Positions 1-10,909 of a stretch of DNA of 64,000 nt are shown here, one piece after another. A program made the position numbers and the translations under genes. Origin of the DNA: Gemmatimonadaceae bacterium (GTDB lineage: Bacteria > Gemmatimonadota > Gemmatimonadetes > Gemmatimonadales > Gemmatimonadaceae); contig JAHBVT010000001.1 in NCBI GenBank assembly GCA_019637355.1, positions 372,001 to 436,000 of the forward strand. Direction: 5' to 3'. The first letter of the stretch is position 1, and each line of letters begins with the position of its first letter. Below the pieces are notes generated by a model. That model was not told where the DNA came from. It worked only from the letters and a program-made list of their open reading frames with translations, and made no database searches.

Positions 1-111
1 ATCGGTCGCACGGAACACGCTGCCCATCCCCCCTTGGCCGAGCAGGGACTCGATCTCGTACTGCGAGCCGAGCCGGGCCTCGAGGGCGCTGCGCAGTGCG
101 TCGCTGTTCAT
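1..111 (-). CDS. Ser/Thr protein kinase, N-terminus only (runs off the left edge)
   Basis: Thirty-seven codons are visible before the window edge. Residues 24-33 read LGQGGMGSVF, the glycine-rich nucleotide loop of Hanks-type (PknB-like) bacterial Ser/Thr kinases, preceded by a short lead containing QYEIESL, also typical of the family. The start is ATG at 111-109. The stop of the upstream agmatine deiminase gene is embedded in it (ATGA), so the kinase is probably translated by coupling. The catalytic loop, any membrane segment and any sensor domain lie outside the window, so substrate and signal cannot be judged. Family is confident; role is unknown. Confidence 0.8.
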   Translation of the reverse strand, partial: MNSDALRSALEARLGSQYEIESLLGQGGMGSVFRATD

Positions 112-1211
112 CCGGTCGCCTTGCCGCGGCCGTGGCGCGCCGCCGGCTGTTGCTGCGTGAGGCAGTGCAGGGTGCCGAGACCCCAGACGAGGTCCACGGC
201 GTGGATGCCTACAATCTGCCGCGACGGCATCAGCTCGGCGAGCGTGTTGAGCGCCACACGGTCGTTGGCGTCGTTGAACGTCGGCACCAGTACCACGCCG
301 TTGGCGATGTAGAAGTTGGCGTAGCTCGCCGGCAGCCGCGTGCCGTCCATCACGACGGGTCGCGGGTACGGCAGGGTCACGACGCGGATCGCATTGCCCT
401 CGGCGTCCGTCGCGCCCTCGAGCCGCGTGAGGTTGTCCAGCGAACGCGCGTGGTTCTCGTCGGACGGGTCCTCTTCGTGCGCCAGCACCATCACGCCCGG
501 CGCCACGAAGCGCGCGATGTCGTCCACGTGGCCGTGCGTGTCGTCACCGACGCAGCCCTCGCCGAGCCAGATGGTCTTGGTGATGCCCAGCGTCTCAGCG
601 AAGATCCGCTCGTAATCGGCGCGCGTGAAGCCGGGGTTCCGCACCTGCACGTCGCTGAGCAGCCACTCCTCGGTCACGAGCATCGTGCCGCGGCCGTCGG
701 TCTCGATGCCGCCGCCTTCCAGCACCACACGGCCCTCGCCGTCGTGCCGCTGCGGTTGCGTGAGCGGGAGGCCGGTGTGGTCGGCGATGAACGCGCCGAT
801 CTTGTTGTCGCGTTCGAAATTCTCGTATTTGGCCCAGGCGTTGAAATCCCAATTCACCGCGTGCACGACGCCGGCGGCGTCGTGCACGAAGGTCGGGGCC
901 GAGTCGCGCAGCCACACGCGGTCCGTCGGGCACTGCATCAGGTGGATCCGGCCCTGCTTCACCTCGTGCATCCGCAGGCAGTGCCAGGCCGCTTCTTCCG
1001 TCTTCTCGTCGTGCACGAGGATGTTCACGCGCTCGTGCTCGGCGAGCGCACGCGCGATCTCGGCGTACACCCAGGGGATCGGACCGAACTTGCCCGGCCA
1101 ATCGGGTTCGTGGTGCGGCCACGCGATCCAGGTCGCGTCGTGCCGCTCCCACTCCGCGGGCCAGCGCACGCCACCCGCTGCCGCGCGCGGCGCCGCCTTC
1201 CGCGCGGCCAT
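108..1211 (-). CDS. aguA: Agmatine deiminase
   Basis: 367 residues, the normal size for this family. The enzyme hydrolyses agmatine to N-carbamoylputrescine plus ammonia. Family landmarks are present: VWLRDSAPTFV (about 99-109), the LEGGGIETDG block (164-173), HGHVDDIARF (226-235) and GTLHCLTQQQP, whose Cys350 is the expected catalytic nucleophile. The start is ATG at 1211, overlapping the aguB stop by one base (TGATG). Its own stop overlaps the kinase start (ATGA). Together with aguB it makes the two-step agmatine-to-putrescine route; arginine decarboxylase is not in the window. Confidence 0.93.
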   Translation of the reverse strand: MAARKAAPRAAAGGVRWPAEWERHDATWIAWPHHEPDWPGKFGPIPWVYAEIARALAEHERVNILVHDEKTEEAAWHCLRMHEVKQGRIHLMQCPTDRVWLRDSAPTFVHDAAGVVHAVNWDFNAWAKYENFERDNKIGAFIADHTGLPLTQPQRHDGEGRVVLEGGGIETDGRGTMLVTEEWLLSDVQVRNPGFTRADYERIFAETLGITKTIWLGEGCVGDDTHGHVDDIARFVAPGVMVLAHEEDPSDENHARSLDNLTRLEGATDAEGNAIRVVTLPYPRPVVMDGTRLPASYANFYIANGVVLVPTFNDANDRVALNTLAELMPSRQIVGIHAVDLVWGLGTLHCLTQQQPAARHGRGKATG

Positions 1212-2149
1212 CAGTGCCCGATCCAGCGCGAGAGGATCGGTTCGTAGGCGTCCACGCGGCGGTCGCGCAGGAAGGGCCAGTTGCGCCGCGTGTACTCGAT
1301 CAGCGCCGGGTCGCAGCTGGCGATCAGCGTGTCCTCGTCGGTGCCCGCCTGCGCGAGATAGCGGCCGTAGGGATCCACGATGAAGCTGTGCCCGAAGAAC
1401 TCGATGCCGTCCGTGCCGGCCTCGGGCTCGAGGCCCACGCGGTTGGGTGCGGCGACGAACACGCCGTTGGCGATCGCGTGCGCGCGCTGCGCGGTGCGCC
1501 AGGCGTCGGTCTGCGCCGCACCCCACTCGGCCTTCTCGGCCGGATGCCAGCCGATCGCCGTCGGATAGAACAGGATGTCCGCGCCGAGCAGCGACGTGAT
1601 GCGCGCACCCTCCGGATACCACTGGTCCCAGCAGATGAGCACGCCGATCGTGGCGTAGCGCGTCTTCCAGACCATAAAGCCGCCGGCCTCGCCGCTGGGG
1701 CCGCGCATCCCGGCGGGCTGCACCGGATGGTCGCTCTCGCCCGGGGCGAAGTAGTACTTCTCCTCGAACATCGGGTCGTGCGGGATGTGCATCTTGCGGT
1801 ACACGCCCAGCGGCGTGCCATCGGCGTCGATCACGACGGCGCTGTTGCGGTACACGCCCGCCGCCTGCTTCTCATAGATGGGCACGACGAGCACGACCTG
1901 CAGTTCCTTCGCGACCCTCGCCAGCGTCGTCACGGTCGGACCATCCACCGGTTCGGCCAGGTCGAAGCGCGAGGCGTCGAGCTTCTTGCAGAAGTAGGGC
2001 GCGTTGAACAGTTCCTTGAGGCAGATGACCTGCGCGCCCTTCTTGGCGGCGTCGCGGATGCGCGTGACGGTCGCGTCGAGGGTCTGCTGCGGCGTGTCGA
2101 GGACGCCGTCCTGGATGGCGGCGACGGTAAACGGAGGGCGGGGACTCAT
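1211..2149 (-). CDS. aguB: N-carbamoylputrescine amidase
   Basis: 312-residue nitrilase-superfamily amidohydrolase that would convert N-carbamoylputrescine to putrescine, CO2 and ammonia. The Glu-Lys-Cys triad is visible as Glu46 (CLKELF), Lys119 (YRKMHIP) and Cys173 (ICWDQWYPE). It sits directly upstream of aguA with a one-base overlap, which strongly supports this assignment over other nitrilase-family amidases. A short Gly/Pro-rich insertion around residues 146-157 is slightly longer than I would expect. The start is ATG at 2149, 16 nt after the stop of the glycerate kinase gene. Confidence 0.92.
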   Translation of the reverse strand: MSPRPPFTVAAIQDGVLDTPQQTLDATVTRIRDAAKKGAQVICLKELFNAPYFCKKLDASRFDLAEPVDGPTVTTLARVAKELQVVLVVPIYEKQAAGVYRNSAVVIDADGTPLGVYRKMHIPHDPMFEEKYYFAPGESDHPVQPAGMRGPSGEAGGFMVWKTRYATIGVLICWDQWYPEGARITSLLGADILFYPTAIGWHPAEKAEWGAAQTDAWRTAQRAHAIANGVFVAAPNRVGLEPEAGTDGIEFFGHSFIVDPYGRYLAQAGTDEDTLIASCDPALIEYTRRNWPFLRDRRVDAYEPILSRWIGH

Positions 2150-2165
2150 AGCGCGGAATTTCGCC

Positions 2166-3482
2166 CTACGGGCCGCGCACCGCTACCACGATGTCCATCA
2201 CGTTGGTGCCGGTGTGCCGCGCCGGCAGGATGGCGTCGGCGGCAGAGAGCGCCCCGTAGGCGTCGCAGCGCGCAAGGGCGCGCGCTGGATCGGCGCCCGC
2301 CCGCTGGCTCGCGCGCCAGGTCTCGCGCCCGACGAGTGCTCCGGCCGCCGGGGCGGGCCCGTCCCGGCCATCGGTTCCCGCCGCCAACACCCAGGCCTCC
2401 GCTGCGAGGTCGTCCAGCGACTCGGCGGCGGCCAGCGCAAGCTGCTGGCAGCGCCCGCCCAATCCGTGGTCCTCCGGCAGGCGCACCGTGGTCTCGCCGC
2501 CCCAGATGAGGCAGGTCCCGGGTGTCGCGCGCGCGAGCGAATGCGCAATCACGTGCCCCGCCGCCGTCGCGTCGCCGGTCAGCGTCGTACGTGAGAGCAA
2601 CACGGGTGCGTATCCCAATCGTTGCGCCTCGGCCGCGATGCCTTCGAGCGCCGAGGAGTTGCCCACCACGAAGGGCTCCTCGATGCGGGCGAAGACTTCG
2701 CTGCCCGGCTTCGGCGTCTCCGGCAGCGCACCGGCGCGCATCGCACCCAGCGTACTGGCAATGGAGAGCGGAACCTGCTTGGCGAGCCCCGCATCGCGCA
2801 GGATGCGCTCCACGTGCCAGGCACTCAGCGGGTCCGGCGAGACGGGCCCCGAGCCGATCATCGACGGATCTTCGTTGGGCACGTCAGCGAGCAGGATCGG
2901 GATGACGCGCGCGCAGTCGAGTGCGGCGGCAAGGCGGCCGGCGCCCCAGCGCGAGAAACGCTTGCGCACGGCGTTGATCCGTGAGATCGGGACGCCCGCA
3001 CCGAGCAGCAGCGCGTGCAGCTGCGCGAGATCCTCCGGGCGTACGCCGGCGATCGGTGCGCCGATGAGGCTCGAGCTGCCGCCCGAGATGCAGATGATCA
3101 CGACATCGTCGCGACCGATGCGCTCGAGCAGCGCGCTGACGCGGTCGGATGCCTCCAGGGAGCGGACGCCTGGGACCGGGTGGTCGCCGAGGACGTACTC
3201 GAGCACCGCGTCTGCGTGCCGCATCTGCCCGTCAATCGGTGCCTGAGCCACCACCAGCCCGCCGGCCACGTGTAGCCTGCGCGCGCGGCACTCCAGTGCC
3301 GTCGCGGTTGCCATCGCGTGCGCGGCCTTGCCGATGGCGAGGATCCAATGCGGGCGGTCGCGGCCGAGCTCGAGCGTGACCTCGCTGGCGGCAAATCCGC
3401 GCCGCACGGTGGCGGACGGGTCGGCGGCGGCGAGTGCGGCGTCGTATAGGGCGCTAGCCGTCGCTCGCGCTGACGGCGTCAT
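2166..3482 (-). CDS. Glycerate 2-kinase (DUF4147/MOFRL family)
   Basis: 438 residues. The N-terminal DUF4147 domain shows ILAIGKAAHAM and CISGGSSSL, and the C-terminal MOFRL domain shows GTDGRDGP followed by HTGTNVMD. This is the layout of GckA/TtuD-type glycerate kinases that phosphorylate D-glycerate to 2-phosphoglycerate. The chosen start is ATG at 3482; in-frame sequence further upstream looks non-coding and would run into the neighbouring gene. It is followed at 16 nt by aguB on the same strand, so the two may be co-transcribed, although no shared pathway is obvious. Family assignment is strong; the exact substrate is inferred. Confidence 0.87.
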   Translation of the reverse strand: MTPSARATASALYDAALAAADPSATVRRGFAASEVTLELGRDRPHWILAIGKAAHAMATATALECRARRLHVAGGLVVAQAPIDGQMRHADAVLEYVLGDHPVPGVRSLEASDRVSALLERIGRDDVVIICISGGSSSLIGAPIAGVRPEDLAQLHALLLGAGVPISRINAVRKRFSRWGAGRLAAALDCARVIPILLADVPNEDPSMIGSGPVSPDPLSAWHVERILRDAGLAKQVPLSIASTLGAMRAGALPETPKPGSEVFARIEEPFVVGNSSALEGIAAEAQRLGYAPVLLSRTTLTGDATAAGHVIAHSLARATPGTCLIWGGETTVRLPEDHGLGGRCQQLALAAAESLDDLAAEAWVLAAGTDGRDGPAPAAGALVGRETWRASQRAGADPARALARCDAYGALSAADAILPARHTGTNVMDIVVAVRGP

Positions 3483-3495
3483 TGCAGCAGCGGGG

Positions 3496-4068
3496 CTAGT
3501 TGCCGCTCCGCGCGCGCCGCACCGCCTCGCCCAGCTCCGTGTAGGAGTCCGCCGATAGCTCCGCAAACGGCCGCATCACGTGGGTGATCCGCCCGTCCGG
3601 CCCCACCACGTAGAGCACTCGCCGAAGCAGGTTCATCGCCGGATATTTCACATCGTAGAGCTGCCCGACGGTCGCCTCGCGGTCGCTGAGGAAGGTCATC
3701 GGGAAGTTCTCGTCCTTGGCCCAGGCGGCGATGGTGTCCACCGGATCCGTGCTCACGGCCAGGACCGTGACCCCCTCGCCACCACTAAAGAGGCTCGGGA
3801 ACTGGTCGCGGTAGGTCTGCATCTGGACCGTGCAGCCTCGGGTCCTGGCCCGCGGGTAGAACGCGATGACAACGACTTGGCCGCGCAGGTCGGACAATTT
3901 GACGGGGTTTTGACTCACGCCCACTTTCGTTGCCGCAGGCAACGAAAAGTCTGGCGCGAGGTCGCCAACGCCCGGGGTGCCCCCCTGCGGGGCCTGTTGG
4001 GCGACGAGGGGCCCGGCGGCCAGGATGAGGGCCGCCGCGGTGATGGAACGAACGAGAGAAGTCTGCAT
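3496..4068 (-). CDS. Secreted or periplasmic peroxiredoxin, BCP/PrxQ-like, with a divergent active site
   Basis: 190 residues. A signal peptide (about 1-23, ending LVAQQ) precedes an AhpC/TSA thioredoxin fold. The peroxidatic cysteine is probably Cys79 in RTRGCTVQMQTYRD. Family members usually have TPGCT here and many have a second cysteine five residues on. In this protein the proline is replaced by arginine and the resolving-cysteine position is not Cys, so it would be a 1-Cys type if active. The start is ATG at 4068; an in-frame ATG at 4122 would add 18 residues before the signal peptide and is less likely. It lies head-to-head with a LuxR-type gene. Confidence 0.8.
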   Translation of the reverse strand: MQTSLVRSITAAALILAAGPLVAQQAPQGGTPGVGDLAPDFSLPAATKVGVSQNPVKLSDLRGQVVVIAFYPRARTRGCTVQMQTYRDQFPSLFSGGEGVTVLAVSTDPVDTIAAWAKDENFPMTFLSDREATVGQLYDVKYPAMNLLRRVLYVVGPDGRITHVMRPFAELSADSYTELGEAVRRARSGN

Positions 4069-4131
4069 ATCCGTAGTCTGGGCTCCCTCGGAGGCCGGCG
4101 CAATGTCAGTCCAACTCTTCATTCTCAGGGA

Positions 4132-4569
4132 ATGAACACCTCCAGCAACCCAGCGCCCTCCGCGCAGAGCATCGGTGGCGAGATGGTCTCGCTGCTCCAT
4201 CGGCTCGGCTTCGACGTCGTGGTCCGGGATCCGGACACTGTCGATATCCTGGCAGCCAGCCCCGGCGCCGAGCGCGCCCTGCTCGCGGCCACGCCCGGGG
4301 CCGTCCGCGTGGCCACGGCACGAGTCGCTGGGGTGGCCGTCCGGGTCGAGCTGCTGCAGGCCGCAGCCGCCACCCCCGTGCTCACGCCGCGGCAGATGGC
4401 CGTCGGCGCCCTCCTCAAGGACGGGCTCCGGAACCAGGACATCGCCGACCGGCTGGGCATCAGCGTCCACACGGTCCGGCGGCATATGGAGCAGGTCTTC
4501 CGACGGCTCGGCGTCTCGGATCGCGAGGCTGCCTCGGCGTTGATTGAGTCCATCAGCGCCAAGTCGTAG
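4132..4569 (+). CDS. LuxR-type helix-turn-helix regulator (first of a tandem pair)
   Basis: 145 residues. The C-terminal half (about 84-140) is a LuxR/GerE helix-turn-helix: LTPRQMAVGALL, GLRNQDIADRLGIS, HTVRRHMEQVFRRLGV. The N-terminal roughly 75 residues resemble a degenerate small sensory domain and have no receiver aspartate, so it is not a classical response regulator. It is divergent from the peroxiredoxin gene and 119 bp upstream of a paralogue with almost the same recognition helix. The intergenic gap from 4570 to 4688 contains TAGCGTT near 4656, a possible -10 element for the second gene. Confidence 0.83.
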   Translation: MNTSSNPAPSAQSIGGEMVSLLHRLGFDVVVRDPDTVDILAASPGAERALLAATPGAVRVATARVAGVAVRVELLQAAAATPVLTPRQMAVGALLKDGLRNQDIADRLGISVHTVRRHMEQVFRRLGVSDREAASALIESISAKS

Positions 4570-4688
4570 GTCGCGTCCGGAGGCCCCGCCGCTGGCGGAC
4601 GCTCCCGGGACGCCCTGCGGACGCTGGCCGGACAGTCGGGGAACTGGGCGCTCCTAGCGTTGAGGCGTACACCAACCCGGAGTCGCCG

Positions 4689-5201
4689 ATGCTGAACGCC
4701 GCCTACCCCCGCCCGTCGCTGTCTGTCGCCCGCCGTCCGCTGCCGTCCACGCCCGGTGCGCTCGGCACCGAGCTGGCCACCCTCCTCCGTGCGATCGGCG
4801 TGCCGGCCGTCGTGACAGACTGCGCCGGCCGCGTGATCGCCGCCACACCGGAAGCCGCGCACGACCTCGCCTGGCGCGGCGGCAGTCTGGGGGACGGAGT
4901 GGAGGTCCGCATCTGCGGGCAGACCTTCAAGCTCGTGATGACCCGCGGCGCCTCGCGAATGCAGGGCCTCGACCTCACGCCGCGCCAGCGGGTGGTCATC
5001 GAGCTCGTCGCCGAAGGACTGCGCAACCAGGAGATCGCGGACCGGCTCGGCATTTCGCTGCACACCGTGCGTCGCCACGTCGAGGCCCTGCTCAAGCGCC
5101 TCGGGGTGCACACCCGCGCCGCGGCGGCCGTGCTGCTCAAGGAAGCTCAGCGTCACGAGCAGCTCGGCGGAGCCTCCAAACACCCGTCCCGGGCCGCCTG
5201 A
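4689..5201 (+). CDS. LuxR-type helix-turn-helix regulator (second of a tandem pair)
   Basis: 170 residues. An N-terminal PAS-like segment (about 27-85: VPAVVTDCAGRVIAAT) is followed by a LuxR HTH (about 94-150) reading LTPRQRVVIELVAEGLRNQE, then IADRLGISLHTVRRH. The HTH is nearly identical to that of the gene just upstream, which indicates a local duplication followed by divergence of the input half. The stop at 5199-5201 is 3 nt from the stop of the convergent diacylglycerol-kinase-like gene. The ligand or signal is not apparent. Confidence 0.83.
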   Translation: MLNAAYPRPSLSVARRPLPSTPGALGTELATLLRAIGVPAVVTDCAGRVIAATPEAAHDLAWRGGSLGDGVEVRICGQTFKLVMTRGASRMQGLDLTPRQRVVIELVAEGLRNQEIADRLGISLHTVRRHVEALLKRLGVHTRAAAAVLLKEAQRHEQLGGASKHPSRAA

Positions 5202-5204
5202 GCG

Positions 5205-6116
5205 CTACGGCGCGCTCGGGGCGTCCAGCACCCGCAGCGCGCCGGGCACGCAGGCGATTGTCACCGTGGCCGACTCGGCGCGGTGCAGTTCGCCGTCGAG
5301 CTCCAGCCACGGCGGGGCGGGGCAGGTCACCGTGAACTCGGGCGCGGCCGTGTGCCGCACGGCGGGATGATGCAGGTGCGTGCCGGTCAGGGCGCGCACG
5401 AGCAGGGGCAAGCGTCCCAGCCGGATGCCGTCGCCGAAGAGCACGGCGTCGAGGCGACCGTCGTCCACTCGCGCGCCGGGTGCGATGCGGAACGTGCCGC
5501 CGAACTCCTTGCCATTGGCGATGACGAGCATCAGGCGCCGCGCGGAAGCCGACGCGCCCACTCCGGCGATGCCGCGGACCTGCGCGTCGAGCCCGGCATA
5601 GGTGAAGAGCTCACCCAACGCCGCCGCCACATAGACCGCCGGCCCCCGCAGCAACGGAATGCGCTTGGTGGCCTGCAGTACGGCCACATCGAAGCCCATC
5701 CCCGCGACGTTGGCGAACCAGGCATCGCCGGCGCGGCCGAGATCGACGCGGCGCTCTTCACCGCCGGAGGCGACCAGCGCGGCCATCGCGTCCACGTCCC
5801 GCGCCGACGCGCGGAGGTTCTTGGCGAAGTCGTTCCCCGTGCCTGCCGCGACGAAGGCCATCCGCGCCGGCGAGCCGAGCTTGCCGAGCGCGACGGCGCA
5901 CTTGCCCCAGGTGCCGTCCCCGCCGGCGACGACAATGGTGTCGATGCCATCATCGAGGGCCTCGTGCACACGGCGCGCTTCGTCCCCCGGCGCAGTCGTC
6001 GCGACGAGGTCGGTGATGCCCTGCCGCGCGAAGGCGGCGCGGATGCGCGCGTGCATCCGCGCGCCGCGGCCGCGACCCGAGGCCGGGTTCCAGATGAGCC
6101 GCGTGCGCAGGGTCAG
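5205..6116 (-). CDS. Diacylglycerol/lipid kinase family protein (DAGK catalytic domain), apparent CTG start
   Basis: 303 residues if started at CTG 6116. The diacylglycerol-kinase catalytic motifs are present: WNPASGRGRG near the N-terminus, VVAGGDGTWGKCAV and AAGTGNDFAKNL, followed by the usual beta-sandwich half. The conserved WNPASG block lies upstream of the first in-frame ATG (6056). No ATG, GTG or TTG lies in frame before it. A CTG, however, overlaps the stop of the upstream BTAD gene as CTGA, mirroring the GTGA/ATGA couplings used elsewhere here. Lipid specificity (diacylglycerol, sphingoid or other) cannot be read from the sequence. Confidence 0.82.
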   Translation of the reverse strand: MTLRTRLIWNPASGRGRGARMHARIRAAFARQGITDLVATTAPGDEARRVHEALDDGIDTIVVAGGDGTWGKCAVALGKLGSPARMAFVAAGTGNDFAKNLRASARDVDAMAALVASGGEERRVDLGRAGDAWFANVAGMGFDVAVLQATKRIPLLRGPAVYVAAALGELFTYAGLDAQVRGIAGVGASASARRLMLVIANGKEFGGTFRIAPGARVDDGRLDAVLFGDGIRLGRLPLLVRALTGTHLHHPAVRHTAAPEFTVTCPAPPWLELDGELHRAESATVTIACVPGALRVLDAPSAP

Positions 6117-6850
6117 CCGGAGCGCAGCTGGTCGGCCAGCGCGCGGGTCTCGGCGTCCGGCGCGGCGTCGAGCTCCTGCCGCATCGAGCGCGCGAAGTCG
6201 TCGTAGAGCTTGAGGGCGTCGGCGCGGGCGCCGGCGCGCGCCAGCAGTTGCATCAGCTTGCGCACCACGCGCTCCTCAAAGCGCACGAGCCGGGCCACCT
6301 TGCGCACCCACTGCGTGGCCATCGTGAGGTTGGCCTCGCGCTCGAGCTGCTCCACGTAGCGCAGCGCGTGCTGGAGCGCCGTCTGGCGAACGGCCTCACG
6401 CTCCTCCTCCAACCACTGCTCGAAGCCCGGGGCGTCAGCGAAGAATCCCGGCAGCAGCGGGCCTGGGTACAGCTCGATCGCGCGCAGGAACTGCCCGGCC
6501 TCGCCGGCCGCCTCGAGCGCATCCACGTCGCACCAGACAAGGTCACGGTTGAGGGCCAGCTCTTCATCGCCGCGGCTGAGGATGACCTCGTCGCCGATCG
6601 CCTTACGGACCGCGTGCACCGCCTTGCGCAGTGCCGTGCGCGCCGACTCGGTGTCCACCTCGGGCCAAAACAGCGTGGCGATGAGGTCGCGGCGATGGTA
6701 GCCGCGCGGCCGCGCCACGGCGAGGTACGCCAGCAGCGCCACGCGCTTCGTCTGCGTGAGCAGCGCGTCCGCCTCCGGATGCCCGACCAGCTTCACCCCG
6801 CCGAGGAGGTGAAGCTGGAGCGGACGATCGGGCGAAAACGGGAGCGCCAC
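6113..6850 (-). CDS. BTAD-domain (SARP-like) transcriptional regulator
   Basis: 245 residues. The N-terminal winged-helix region (about 10-95) contains LLTQTKRVALLAYLAV and RRDLIATLFW, as in SARP/OmpR-type DNA-binding domains. A bacterial transcriptional activator domain (about 105-240) of helical TPR-like repeats follows, ending ARSMRQELDAAPD. The start is GTG at 6850 because GGAGG lies six bases upstream; TTG at 6853 is the alternative. It sits 24 nt after aconitase and overlaps the lipid-kinase gene. There is no ATPase or sensor domain, so the signal is unknown. Confidence 0.85.
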   Translation of the reverse strand: MALPFSPDRPLQLHLLGGVKLVGHPEADALLTQTKRVALLAYLAVARPRGYHRRDLIATLFWPEVDTESARTALRKAVHAVRKAIGDEVILSRGDEELALNRDLVWCDVDALEAAGEAGQFLRAIELYPGPLLPGFFADAPGFEQWLEEEREAVRQTALQHALRYVEQLEREANLTMATQWVRKVARLVRFEERVVRKLMQLLARAGARADALKLYDDFARSMRQELDAAPDAETRALADQLRSG

Positions 6851-6874
6851 CAAGGACCTCCGACCGACGGGTGG

Positions 6875-9631
<2,757 letters not shown>

Positions 9632-9737
9632 CGGGAGTCCCAGGGGGAGTTCGGCCGGAGCCACTGAATCGGAGCGGCGCTCGACTCAGGCTGACTGGAA
9701 TCTAAGGCTCGAACTGGTCCAATGCAGGACGGACAAT

Positions 9738-9787
9738 GACGGAGGACGGATGCCGGTCGGCGCCGTAGTTGGCATCCGTCATCCGTC
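9738..9787. repeat. GACGGAN heptamer inverted repeat R1
   Basis: Left arm 9738-9754 starts GACGGAGGACGGATGCC and pairs with right arm 9771-9787 over 17 bp with one mismatch, around a 16-nt loop. A further GACGGA lies at 9729-9734. The right arm overlaps the end of the patatin-ferredoxin gene and supplies its stop codon. It could act as a transcription terminator for that gene, although no T-run follows. Confidence 0.8.
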
Positions 9788-10909
9788 TTCCGTCTGCTCC
9801 TCCAGGATTGGCATCTCCATCGTCACGTGCCGCTCCCCGTCCTCGATCGCCTCCACCTGGATTGCCTCGGCGTGGCACTGGTGCACGAAGTCCCCGTCCG
9901 AGCGGCTCCATTCCGTCGGGCTGTGCAGCACCTGCGCCTTGCCGTTCTGGTCCATCGCCATCATATGCGGCGCCAGGGTCGCACAGAGCGTGCAGCCGGT
10001 GCATTTGTCCCGGTCCACGCGCACCTCGACCATCCGGCGCGGCCAGACGCCGCCGAGCAGCAACGAGGCGCCCACGCGGTCGAGCGCCTGCACTGCCGCC
10101 TCGTAGCCGAGGTCGATGATGCGCGAGACGTGGCCGAAGCTGAACCAGTTGTAGTGCCACACTGCCGGCCGCACGAGCAGCAGGGGCGGGCCGCCCCAGT
10201 TGGCCAACTGCAGTGCCTGCAGCGACTTCATCATCACCTGCGCGCTGCGCACATAGATGGCGGCGAAGCCCTTCTCGCCGATGCGCCGCGCGCGCGCGAT
10301 GTTGCTCGAGCCGACGTCCACCGCGACGACGGCGTCCATCCCGTGACTGGCGGCGAGGGCGGGTACGTTGTCGGCAATGCCCCCGTCGGCGCAGGTGCGG
10401 CCGCCGATCTTGCCCGGCGGAAAGAAGCCCGGCAGCGCACAGGAGGCGTACACCGCCTCGCGGACCGACACGTCCTCCAGGCCCGGCAGTCCCCAGAGCA
10501 CCAGCGCCGCGCGCTCGAGGTCCACCGTATTCACCAGCAGGCGCCGCGGCAGCTCGCGGAAGGTGCCCGCCGGCACGATGTCATCGATCAACGCCTGCAG
10601 CGGCCGCGCCAGGTACAGCGAGGGCGAGAGCATCCGCTTGGTCACCATTCCCACGTGGTTGATGCGGAAGAGATCGTGCTTGGTCAGCGCCTTGGCCCGC
10701 GCGACCATCTCGGCGATGGGCATCCCACCGGCGTACGCGGCGGCGATCAGCGAGCCGATGCTCGTCCCGGCGACGACCGTCGGCGAGATGCCGCGTTCCT
10801 CGAAGGCCTTGAGCACGCCGATGTGCGCGAAGCCCTTGAGGCCCCCGCCGCCGAGGACGAGGGCGAGCTTGGGGGGAAGGCTGAGGGACTGGGGGGAGTG
10901 CGCGTGCAT
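9779..10909 (-). CDS. Patatin-like phospholipase fused to a C-terminal ferredoxin-type Fe-S domain
   Basis: 376 residues. The patatin domain (about 13-215) has the oxyanion loop LGGGGLKGFAH, the nucleophile elbow GTSIGS with Ser50, and the dyad aspartate in ADGGIADN (Asp175). The last roughly 80 residues read VDRDKCTGCTLCATLAP (Cys303, 306, 309) with a fourth cysteine, Cys345, in HQCHAEAI. This is the pattern of a single-cluster ferredoxin, with the usual CP replaced by CH. I see no stop, frameshift or start between the halves, so this is one polypeptide. The start is ATG at 10909; the C-terminus (QTEDG) is encoded by a repeat. Confidence 0.88.
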   Translation of the reverse strand: MHAHSPQSLSLPPKLALVLGGGGLKGFAHIGVLKAFEERGISPTVVAGTSIGSLIAAAYAGGMPIAEMVARAKALTKHDLFRINHVGMVTKRMLSPSLYLARPLQALIDDIVPAGTFRELPRRLLVNTVDLERAALVLWGLPGLEDVSVREAVYASCALPGFFPPGKIGGRTCADGGIADNVPALAASHGMDAVVAVDVGSSNIARARRIGEKGFAAIYVRSAQVMMKSLQALQLANWGGPPLLLVRPAVWHYNWFSFGHVSRIIDLGYEAAVQALDRVGASLLLGGVWPRRMVEVRVDRDKCTGCTLCATLAPHMMAMDQNGKAQVLHSPTEWSRSDGDFVHQCHAEAIQVEAIEDGERHVTMEMPILEEQTEDG

